From positions 1 through 15,264 of the forward strand of contig CAMYEJ010000013.1 of NCBI GenBank assembly GCA_947254665.1: a DNA stretch of 15,264 nt. The letters are read 5' to 3'. Under the pieces are notes generated by a model. That model did not search any database. It was not told where the DNA came from and was given only the letters and a program-made list of their open reading frames with translations. Both the position numbers and the translations under genes were made by a program. This DNA is from an uncultured Peptoniphilus sp. (GTDB taxonomy: Bacteria; Bacillota; Clostridia; Tissierellales; Peptoniphilaceae). Within the stretch, counting starts at the first letter, position 1. Each line of letters begins with the position of its first letter. Positions 6,634 to 15,264 of this stretch are shown here, one piece after another.

Positions 6634-6657
6634 GTGGAACCTAGAAGGTTCCGCTAC
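6634..6657. repeat. Short palindrome family, copy 3
   Basis: TGGAACC and GGTTCCGCTAC arms around TAGAA. It shares the outer TGGAA and TTCCGCTAC with copy 2 but has a compensatory change in the stem (CC/GG in place of GC/GC), as expected if pairing matters. A second small hairpin AGCC-TTC-GGCT lies just upstream at 6623-6633. Confidence 0.6.
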
Positions 6658-6737
6658 AAGTTTTAATAATAATCATTGAATCTTTACGCCTGACGGCTGA
6701 GTTGAGAGAATGTAGTATCAATTTTAATGGAAATAGC

Positions 6738-6773
6738 AAAAGCTGAATTCGATTGAAGAAGAATTCAGCTTTT
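6738..6773 (-). terminator. Possible terminator hairpin overlapping the VWA gene stop
   Basis: A perfect 13-bp stem (AAAAGCTGAATTC with GAATTCAGCTTTT) and 10-nt loop includes the TGA stop codon of the VWA gene (6765-6767). On the minus strand only the four T of the stem precede GCTATTT, so the U tract is weak. It may act as a terminator, a 3'-end stabiliser, or a barrier to the repeat island. Confidence 0.5.
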
Positions 6774-8459
6774 CTCTATGGATAGTAATTGTTTTTTAAT
6801 AAATTTGCCGCAGACTCTTGCTATGGAGCTTGCCTTATCTATTTTTATGAAATCCGACCTGTAGATTTCTTTTGCGTTATCTACATGTTTGCCACTTATT
6901 ATGGCGGCAATTTTTAGTCCTTTTTTCCTAAGGTCATTGATATTTTTCTTGGCATCTTCTATTCCAACTTGGTCTTGGTAGGGCTTATTAAACCTAAATC
7001 CTTTTGTGATTAATGGCTTTAAGTCCTGGGGGTTCGCATCTGTTAAAACTAAGCTTAGGGTATCTCTTATATCTTTACCAAGTATCGCCCTATATGCACG
7101 AAAAACGAGCCCGTCCCTATTCCATCCCATGGTTTTGAAACGGAAGATTTTCTTGATTTCAGCCTTCTCATCATAGTCTTTGAGGATGGTTAATATTGTA
7201 AAATCTCCTACTGTTTGAAAGGAAATTATCCTAACTAAGATAGAATTGTTTTCTAGCGACTTAGAAAGGATATAGGCTTCGATGGCGACTTCTGATTCCT
7301 TATCAAGAAGGGATGCTGATCCGTCGATTAAAAGGTCCACCTTCATAGAAGGGTCAGTTACAAGATTTTTCTTTTTAAATATTCTTGCCTTGTCTGATAT
7401 TTCTGCCTTGTATGCCAGACGAGGTACGAGTTTTCCTCTTGGACTTATATCTTCATCAAAGGAAGAAGTGAGATTAAGTTTTAGTTTTATTTCCTTGGAC
7501 AAAAGACTGATGGCTCTCATATAGGATGCCTGGTTTGCCTTAAATTTCAACAGATGTCTTTCAATAACTTTTTTATTTAAATCTTGGTTGAGGTACTTAT
7601 CATTTTCTGTGATTCCTCTTGTATAAAAAAGTCTAGATTTTCTGTGACCACCAGTGCACAGGTCTCTTTCTATTCCAAGTCTTGTTTTTTCATCAAAAAG
7701 TGATCTTCCGAAGGTTTTTTCTATGTAGTCCAGGCTTTCTCTTCTTTTTTTTATTTTATAATCCAAGATAAAAGCTCTTAAACCGTGAGATTTTTGATTT
7801 TTACCTGCAAAACTTGCCGGCATAATTGACCTTTCAAGGCTTACCCTGCCTGCACTTTCAAAAAAGGAAAATTTTAAGAATGGGATTCTATTAAGAATAT
7901 CATTTTCCTTGTATCCAAGATAGGTTTTAAAAAGATCAAGGACTCTTTCTTCTAAATTAGTCCCGTCAGTATCTTCTGGTAATCTTAGATTTTTATAGAG
8001 TCCTAAGTCTTTTTTAGAAATTCTCCCAGGACTAACTCCTAAGATTTCCTTCATCCTGAGCATTTCAAGCCTATACATTTGATTTTGCCTTAGGGCAAGG
8101 CTCCTCCTTTGAAGGTCGTACTTGTCAGCGAGGAATTTTTCTGCAAAAGATTTTCTTAAAGACTCTAAAACTGGCCTTTTATCTAATTCTTTATTATAGG
8201 TAAATTCTTCAAGTATATAGATTAGACCAAGGTCATACTTCTCACGCCTTGAATTATCGGTCCAAGAGTTAATAAGATTTTCAATTTCTCTATGACCCAT
8301 GTATTTTACAGCAAGACCAATAATTAGGTTTAGGTAAAAATCAGGATTGCCATCGATATTTTCGCCTATGATAAAATTATCAAAGTCATAACTCGTTGCT
8401 CCTGCCCATTGGAGGTTGAATATTCGATTTTCATTAATTTTATCTTGAGCTTTATTCAT
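6765..8459 (-). CDS. VWA-domain protein, NorD/CoxE-like partner of the AAA+ ATPase
   Basis: 564-residue protein with a C-terminal von Willebrand A domain (about 373-530). Its MIDAS is intact: DGSAS at 379-383, TMGWNRD at 443-449 and the aspartate of LTDAN at 474. The N-terminal 370 residues are charged, mostly helical in appearance and not recognised. MIDAS proteins of this layout pair with MoxR/NorQ/CbbQ ATPases and bring them to a client, often to insert or activate a metal centre. The ATPase gene lies directly upstream and its stop overlaps this start by 8 bp. No ribosome binding site precedes the ATG, so translation is probably coupled. No nitric oxide reductase, CO dehydrogenase, Rubisco or gas vesicle genes are nearby, so the client is unknown. 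The NorD label describes architecture, not a proven role. Confidence 0.82.
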   Translation of the reverse strand: MNKAQDKINENRIFNLQWAGATSYDFDNFIIGENIDGNPDFYLNLIIGLAVKYMGHREIENLINSWTDNSRREKYDLGLIYILEEFTYNKELDKRPVLESLRKSFAEKFLADKYDLQRRSLALRQNQMYRLEMLRMKEILGVSPGRISKKDLGLYKNLRLPEDTDGTNLEERVLDLFKTYLGYKENDILNRIPFLKFSFFESAGRVSLERSIMPASFAGKNQKSHGLRAFILDYKIKKRRESLDYIEKTFGRSLFDEKTRLGIERDLCTGGHRKSRLFYTRGITENDKYLNQDLNKKVIERHLLKFKANQASYMRAISLLSKEIKLKLNLTSSFDEDISPRGKLVPRLAYKAEISDKARIFKKKNLVTDPSMKVDLLIDGSASLLDKESEVAIEAYILSKSLENNSILVRIISFQTVGDFTILTILKDYDEKAEIKKIFRFKTMGWNRDGLVFRAYRAILGKDIRDTLSLVLTDANPQDLKPLITKGFRFNKPYQDQVGIEDAKKNINDLRKKGLKIAAIISGKHVDNAKEIYRSDFIKIDKASSIARVCGKFIKKQLLSIEKS

Positions 8460-9336
8460 TTGAAATGTCTTTTTGGTAAATATTTTCTGGGAAACGTGCC
8501 TTTAATAAGTCTTCTATGAGGTCAGCCTCATAGTCATCGAAAATCTTATTTACGAGGCAAAGTCTCATGGCTTCCTTAAATTCAAGGCCTTCCCTTATTA
8601 AATCTAGAGCATCAAAAATACCTCTAAGATCTGGAGCTGAATCAGAAATTTCATGGGCTAAAGCTTTATCTTTTAGATCTTTAAAAAAGTTTGCAATGTC
8701 ATTTATATAAGTTTCCTTAAGGTCTGGGTGGTGGGTCTTGATTAAGTGTTTAAGGTCACTGTCTGAAATTCTTGGCATTTTAATTATGGCAAATCTTGAC
8801 AAAAGTGCTTCGTTAAGATCTCGAGTTCCTTCGTAGCCGTAGTTCATAGTTGCTATAAATCTTGTGGCAGGATGAACATTTATAAGTTTGTATCCAGGTA
8901 TGTCAATCCTTCTTCTGTAGTCAAGAACTGAGTGGAGTACTGCCATTGCTTCATTTTTTGCCATATTTATTTCATCAAGGACAGCGAAACCGCCATAGTT
9001 ACTGGCAAGAGAAATTGGTCCTTCCCTAAAAATTACGTTACCTGATTTTAGGGTGTCATCACCAATTAGGCTTGATGCGTCGACACTTACGTGAAAGGAA
9101 ATATTCCACATTGGGCGGGCAAAAAGATATGCCAAGTGTTCTGCTAGGACATTTTTTCCGGTAGACTTATCACCAACTAAGAGGATGTTTTTGCCTGCAA
9201 GGATAGCGGCTATAGCTTCTTCTAAGATTGTATCTCCCTTGTATAAGAATTTTGGATCTGGAATTCTGTTTTCAAATTCCTTTTCAAGGGGATATTTATT
9301 TTTAAATTCATCTATTTTTTCATATAATTTTTTCAT
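8452..9336 (-). CDS. MoxR/NorQ-like AAA+ ATPase
   Basis: 294-residue AAA+ ATPase, likely a hexameric chaperone working with the downstream VWA protein. Visible elements are a P-loop GDKSTGKN at 55-62, a Walker B segment FAVLDEIN (D121, E122), sensor-1 N165 in ATMNYG, a candidate arginine finger R181 in LLSRF, and a sensor-2-like R238 in PDLRG. The P-loop has Asn62 where Ser or Thr normally binds magnesium. The frame is open upstream to an ATG at 9426, but that start lacks a ribosome binding site. The ATG at 9336 follows a weak GAGAG and gives a protein beginning at a charged helix before the P-loop; I prefer it with moderate confidence. Family is clear from motif order; the cellular target is not. 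Confidence 0.85.
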   Translation of the reverse strand: MKKLYEKIDEFKNKYPLEKEFENRIPDPKFLYKGDTILEEAIAAILAGKNILLVGDKSTGKNVLAEHLAYLFARPMWNISFHVSVDASSLIGDDTLKSGNVIFREGPISLASNYGGFAVLDEINMAKNEAMAVLHSVLDYRRRIDIPGYKLINVHPATRFIATMNYGYEGTRDLNEALLSRFAIIKMPRISDSDLKHLIKTHHPDLKETYINDIANFFKDLKDKALAHEISDSAPDLRGIFDALDLIREGLEFKEAMRLCLVNKIFDDYEADLIEDLLKARFPENIYQKDISNE

Positions 9337-9424
9337 CTTATCTCTCGACTTTTTTATTTCATTTACTATATAGGTTTTTAAAGGAATCAATGCCAGATAT
9401 ACTATTACTTTGTTTGATAAATAC

Positions 9425-9433
9425 ATTGTATCA
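9425..9433 (-). promoter_or_regulatory. Extended -10 promoter candidate for the ATPase-VWA operon
   Basis: On the minus strand TGATACAAT lies just past the terminator of the glycolytic operon. No good -35 is seen, since the region is the terminator arm. It would give a leader of roughly 80 nt to the ATG at 9336. Confidence 0.35.
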
Positions 9434-9434
9434 G

Positions 9435-9470
9435 AAAAAGACGAGGATGTTTAGTTTCCTCGTCTTTTTT
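9435..9470 (-). terminator. Terminator of the glycolytic operon
   Basis: A perfect 13-bp stem (AAAAAGACGAGGA with TCCTCGTCTTTTT) and 9-nt loop carries T runs at both ends, so it could act in either direction. It lies about 40 bp past the sixA stop and separates the glycolytic operon from the ATPase-VWA pair. Confidence 0.88.
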
Positions 9471-9507
9471 ATATTGGGACTTTTATCAGACATTATCTTA
9501 AATTTTT

Positions 9508-11925
<2,418 letters not shown>

Positions 11926-11929
<4 letters not shown>

Positions 11930-13116
11930 TCCTTGTCCTCGATACAATCTATTCCAGGAAGAACCTTGCCTTCTAGTAGTTCAAGGCTCGCTCCTCCTCC
12001 AGTGGAGATGTGGGTCATCTTGTCTTTTAAGCCCGCCACTTCTATGGCAGCTACAGAATCTCCACCGCCGATAATGGTGGTTGCTCCTTTAAGGTTGGCA
12101 AGAGTCTTTGCAACTTCAAAGGTTCCATTTGCAAATTCTGGAATTTCGAAAACTCCGCAAGGTCCATTCCAAACAACACATCTTGCTGATGTAAGTTTTT
12201 CTTTTATATTTGCGATGGTCTTTAGTCCGATATCGAGACCCATGTATCCTTCTTCCATCTTGTCTCTGTCGACGGTCTTAGTTTCTACTCCAGCTTTTAG
12301 TTCCTTCGCCATGACTACATCGTCAGGAAGGACAAAGTCCACATGGTTTGTAACCGCCTTAGCCATTAGTTCGCGAGCAAGGTCAAGCTTGTCATCTTCC
12401 ACGATTGAGTCTCCGATTTCAAGTCCCATGGATTTGAAGAATGTATAAGCCATTCCTCCAACCACGATTAATGTGTCCACCTTGTCAAGTAAGTTGTCTA
12501 TTACATTTATCTTGTCTGAAACTTTTTTGCCGCCTAGGATTGCTACGAATGGTCTTTCTGGATTTTGTACCGCACCTTCTAGGTATTCAACTTCTTTTTC
12601 TAGTAGGAATCCCATAGCCGATGGAAGATACTTAGCAACTCCCACATTCGAAGCGTGTGCTCTGTGGGATGTGCCGAAGGCGTCATTTACATAGATATCT
12701 GCAAGGGATGCGAGGTCCTTTGCAAAATCATAGTCGAGTTTTTCTTCTCCTTTTACAAATCTTGTATTTTCAAGAAGAGCAACTTCGCCCACTTTTAGTT
12801 TTTTAATTTCTGATTTAACTTCGTCGTCTATGACTACCTTGCTCGCTACAAATTTTACATCCTTCTTTAGAAGTTCACTTAATTTTTTCGCAACGGGAGC
12901 GAGGGAGAACTCTTCTTTGTATTCTCCCTTTGGTCTTCCCAAGTGACTCATAAGCACAACTGATGCTCCATTTTCAAGCAGGTAGTTAATAGTTGGAAGA
13001 GATGCTTCGATTCTTGTGGTGTCTGTGATTTTCGTCCCATCCATTGGAACGTTGAAATCAACCCTTACAAGCACCTTTTTTCCAGCTACATCTATATCTC
13101 TTAATGTCTTTTTCAT
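11926..13116 (-). CDS. pgk: Phosphoglycerate kinase
   Basis: Makes ATP from 1,3-bisphosphoglycerate. The 396-residue protein is full length. The N-terminal substrate domain shows RVDFNVP, SHLGRPKG, LLENTRF and NDAFGTSHRAHAS. The C-terminal nucleotide domain shows ILGGKKVSDK, NGPCGVFE, GGGDSVAA and STGGGASLELLEG. Its ATG overlaps the gap stop by one base (TAATG) and no clear ribosome binding site precedes it, so it probably depends on translational coupling with gap. Its stop overlaps the tpiA start. Confidence 0.98.
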
Positions 13117-14132
13117 TATAGTGATTTCGCCACCATTTCTGTAAGGTCAAGCACTCTTAGTGTGTAACCCCATTCGTTGTCGTACCAAGAAATAACTTTA
13201 ACCATGTTGCCCATTACGTGAGTTAGTTTTGCATCAAAGATTGAAGAGTGTGGATCTTGAATTATGTCTGAAGATACAAGGTCTTCTTCTTGGTAATCAA
13301 GGATGCCCTTCATAGTAGTTTCTGATGCTTCTTTTATCGCATTATTTATTTCTTCTACGGTTGCTTCTTTTTCGATTTCAAAGGTTGCATCTACTAGAGA
13401 ACCTGTAGGTACTGGAACTCTAATTGCGATACCTGTCATGATTCCGTTTAATTCTGGAATAACTTTTCCAACTGCTTTAGCTGCTCCAGTGGTGGTAGGG
13501 ATGATATTTTCAGCGCCCATTCTTGCACGTCTCATATCTTTTTTGTGGATTGCATCGTGAATCATTTGGTCATTTGTGTAGGCATGAACTGTGGTCATAA
13601 GTCCTCTTTTGATTCCAAATTTATCTAAAATTACCTTTGCAACTGGTGCTAGACAGTTAGTTGTACATGATGCGTTTGAAATGATATTGTGTTTTTCTTT
13701 GTCATATAGTTCGCAGTTAACTCCCATAACTATGGTTATATCTTCGTTCTTACCAGGAGAAGTAAGGATTACCTTCTTCGCTCCTGCTTCGATATTTCCT
13801 TCAGCTTTTTCACGAGAAGTAAATGCTCCACTTGAATCTACAACTATATCTACACCTAGTTTGCCCCATTCCATTTCAGCAGGACTTTTAGATTCGATAA
13901 ATTCGATTTTGTGTCCGTCAACGTTTAGAATATTTCCGTCAAGTTCACATTTACCAGGGTACTTTCTATAGATTGTATCGTATTTAAATAGGTGAGCTCT
14001 TTGAGCTACGGTAGTTTCACAGTTTCTAACTGCGATATGAGTAATTTCAAAATCTTTTTCTTCTTTAAGAGCCCATGCTCTTAGAAAATCTCTTCCAATT
14101 CTTCCAAATCCCATAATAGCTACTTTTGTCAT
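13116..14132 (-). CDS. gap: Glyceraldehyde-3-phosphate dehydrogenase, type I
   Basis: Oxidises glyceraldehyde 3-phosphate to 1,3-bisphosphoglycerate. The 338-residue protein has the nucleotide-binding GFGRIGR at 8-14, the active site SNASCTTNC with C156, H183 in HAYTNDQ, RRARMGAENIIP around 201-212 and WYDNEWGY near the C terminus. It is a divergent member: the segment after beta-2 reads AVRNCETT, so the position of the usual NAD-selecting Asp32 appears to be Cys38. The Leu187-Pro188 pair appears to be Ala194-Ile195, with one inserted residue after it. This weakens the inference of strict NAD use. The ATG directly follows the cggR stop, and its strong AGGAGG site is formed by the last cggR codons. 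Its place after cggR and before pgk indicates the main glycolytic role. Confidence 0.96.
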   Translation of the reverse strand: MTKVAIMGFGRIGRDFLRAWALKEEKDFEITHIAVRNCETTVAQRAHLFKYDTIYRKYPGKCELDGNILNVDGHKIEFIESKSPAEMEWGKLGVDIVVDSSGAFTSREKAEGNIEAGAKKVILTSPGKNEDITIVMGVNCELYDKEKHNIISNASCTTNCLAPVAKVILDKFGIKRGLMTTVHAYTNDQMIHDAIHKKDMRRARMGAENIIPTTTGAAKAVGKVIPELNGIMTGIAIRVPVPTGSLVDATFEIEKEATVEEINNAIKEASETTMKGILDYQEEDLVSSDIIQDPHSSIFDAKLTHVMGNMVKVISWYDNEWGYTLRVLDLTEMVAKSL

Positions 14133-15134
14133 TTAATTCCTCCTAATAATTTCCCTTGCCAACTCCATATCAATTATAAGAGTTAGATCTTTTCTTAAAC
14201 TGCAAATAGCCATAGTTGCCTCGGCTTTTTCCGCGCCACTTGCAACGGCTATAACTGAACCAATTTTTTTGTAATCAGAAAGGGATAGTCCTAAGCTCTT
14301 TTTTTTATAGACTATACCTCCTGTGGCAGAAAAATAATTGCCAAAGGCTTCTCCAACTGCACCATCATGTAGGATTTTCTTCGTGACTATATCGTCTAGT
14401 CCTCGCCTCTTCGCCATTACATCTGCCCTGCCAATTCCAAATATAAGTAGGTCTATCGATTTAAACTTATCCAAAAGCTCCTTGTATTCCTCGGAGTCTC
14501 TTATTGAGGATAGTAAATCTTTATTTGCAAAGTCTGGAACTGGCACTATGTAGGATTCCGATCCTGTCTTCTGAGCAAACTTAACCGCAACGGTGTTTGC
14601 TTGAAACTCAGATTTTATTCCTATGGAACCTCTCGCAGGAACGATCTTCAAATTCTTTTTGTCCGTTTCAATATTGTCTATGACTTTTGAAACAGTCTCT
14701 CCTCCCGTGACTCCGATGTGAAAATCATCTTCTATATAATCTCTTATAATCTTAGAAGCAAATTTCGCAAGTTCGTCCTTGCCACTGGAATTTGAAATGT
14801 AGATATCTGAAATTCCCGTCGCCTTCTTCACAGAATCCACCAGGTCTTCATCAGAAGATTTAGAAGTAAGGCTTAAGTACAAATCTTTAAAATCTTCTAC
14901 ATATTTAATACCCCATTTAGAAATCGAGATACCTCTACTGGTGACTTCGCAAAGTCCTTTATCTCTCAAAAAATCTACAGTATCCCTTACGAATCTCTCA
15001 GACAAATTTAAATCTTTAGTTATGTTTCTTCTACCGATAGTGGATTTTTCTGAAATGTAAGAGAGCAAACTGTATTTTTTTTTTTTTTTATCCTTTGCTT
15101 CATATACAAAATCTAAAAAATGATTTAGTTCCAT
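14133..15134 (-). CDS. cggR: CggR-type central glycolytic genes repressor (SorC family)
   Basis: 333-residue transcriptional repressor. An N-terminal winged helix-turn-helix (about 22-75, with ITKDLNLSERFVRDTVDFL as the likely HTH) is followed by a SorC/DeoR-type sugar-phosphate-binding domain. That domain contains GVTGGET, PARGSIG, GIGRAD, GAVGEAFGNYF and SGAEKAEA. Bacillus CggR senses fructose 1,6-bisphosphate and controls gapA-pgk-tpiA-pgm-eno; the gene order here supports the same role, including autoregulation. An in-frame GTG at 15140 overlaps the GAGGTGA ribosome binding site, so I start at the ATG at 15134. Codons 16-20 are five AAA lysine codons, a run of 15 A (15075-15089) just before the DNA-binding domain. 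A one-base loss or gain would stop translation after about 37 or 34 residues. Confidence 0.93.
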   Translation of the reverse strand: MELNHFLDFVYEAKDKKKKKYSLLSYISEKSTIGRRNITKDLNLSERFVRDTVDFLRDKGLCEVTSRGISISKWGIKYVEDFKDLYLSLTSKSSDEDLVDSVKKATGISDIYISNSSGKDELAKFASKIIRDYIEDDFHIGVTGGETVSKVIDNIETDKKNLKIVPARGSIGIKSEFQANTVAVKFAQKTGSESYIVPVPDFANKDLLSSIRDSEEYKELLDKFKSIDLLIFGIGRADVMAKRRGLDDIVTKKILHDGAVGEAFGNYFSATGGIVYKKKSLGLSLSDYKKIGSVIAVASGAEKAEATMAICSLRKDLTLIIDMELAREIIRRN

Positions 15135-15144
15135 GTTCACCTCT

Positions 15145-15177
15145 GGGAATAATTTGAACCCATATAATTTTGTTCCC
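15145..15177 (-). promoter_or_regulatory. Candidate CggR operator
   Basis: Between the promoter and cggR lies a direct repeat on the minus strand, GGGAACAAAATTAT then GGGTTCAAATTAT, with a 17-nt period, bounded by GGGAA / TTCCC at its ends. Bacillus CggR binds two direct repeats downstream of its promoter, so the position and layout fit. The bases are not a close match to the Bacillus CGGGAC-type half-sites. Confidence 0.45.
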
Positions 15178-15187
15178 GCTAACTATA

Positions 15188-15216
15188 ATTTTATCATAAC
15201 TTAAAATTAGCCTCAA
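15188..15216 (-). promoter_or_regulatory. Promoter of the glycolytic operon
   Basis: On the minus strand TTGAGG (15211-15216) and TAAAAT (15188-15193) are separated by exactly 17 nt. The -10 is extended by TGA (15194-15196). Transcription would start near 15181, just before the operator candidate. Confidence 0.55.
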
Positions 15217-15264
15217 TATTTTCCTAAGCATTTATATAGTTTTACTTTTTCCATTTTTTTTTTT

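Larger units (their letters stand above)
5347..6737. other. Gene-free repeat island
   Basis: About 1.4 kb between the ttcA operon and the VWA gene. It holds no ORF with a ribosome binding site and recognisable protein. Instead there are nested palindromes, a large inverted pair and short repeated motifs, described individually below. Segments between them (about 5347-5434, 5622-5720, 5930-6045, 6228-6317, 6661-6737) show nothing I can name. No transposase, tRNA or CRISPR unit is visible. Local base composition is uneven: GC-rich palindromes sit in AT-rich DNA. I read it as an accumulation site for miniature or REP/BIME-like palindromic elements. Confidence 0.75.

Noticed and set aside
5435..6657. 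CRISPR array
   Set aside because: Repeats are irregularly spaced, in both orientations, of different lengths and palindromic throughout; there are no uniform spacers and no cas genes.
5347..6737. Insertion sequence or integrated phage remnant
   Set aside because: No transposase, integrase or phage-like protein in any frame and no clean target duplication; only non-autonomous palindromic elements can be supported.
9337..9426. Longer N terminus of the AAA+ ATPase
   Set aside because: The ATG at 9426 has no ribosome binding site and lies inside the predicted -10 element.
11933..12448. 171-codon plus-strand ORF opposite pgk
   Set aside because: Antisense shadow of a clearly real gene; serine-rich product typical of reading pgk backwards.

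Overview
The window is an AT-rich chromosomal segment of an anaerobic, low-GC Gram-positive bacterium. A cggR-led glycolytic operon, the Firmicutes-type RlmD/RlmCD methyltransferase, a class A flavodiiron protein and strong purine-rich ribosome binding sites all fit a member of the Clostridia/Tissierellia. A Peptoniphilus- or Anaerococcus-like organism is my best guess, but no rRNA or other taxonomic marker is present. Every gene except one lies on the minus strand.

Positions 1-2460 hold a divergent pair: rlmD (23S rRNA uracil-5 methyltransferase, minus) and a membrane-anchored polysaccharide deacetylase (plus), with back-to-back promoter candidates between them. Positions 2484-5346 hold a three-gene minus-strand operon, ttcA-like, xth and fprA. 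It combines a tRNA thiolation enzyme, an AP endonuclease and a flavodiiron O2/NO reductase, which suggests adaptation to oxidative or nitrosative stress. Positions 5347-6737 are a 1.4-kb repeat island with no convincing gene. It contains a pair of 129-bp inverted copies about 89% identical, a 171-bp imperfect palindrome, two other long hairpins, three copies of a short palindrome and recurrent short motifs. Two unrelated palindromes share an almost identical 19-nt apex.

Positions 6738-9433 hold a MoxR/NorQ-like AAA+ ATPase and a VWA-domain protein, overlapping by 8 bp, which form a putative metal-insertion or remodelling chaperone pair with no visible client. Positions 9435-15216 hold the central glycolytic operon cggR-gap-pgk-tpiA-eno plus a SixA-like phosphohistidine phosphatase. 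All six genes abut or overlap. A promoter with an extended -10 and a CggR-type operator candidate precede cggR, and a strong terminator follows. The usual phosphoglycerate mutase gene is missing from the cluster.

The observations most worth checking are: a run of 15 A in the cggR coding strand, where loss or gain of one base would truncate the repressor; the shared hairpin apex in the repeat island; coenzyme-site substitutions in GAPDH; an Asn in place of Ser/Thr in the ATPase P-loop; and the SixA-like gene coupled to enolase.
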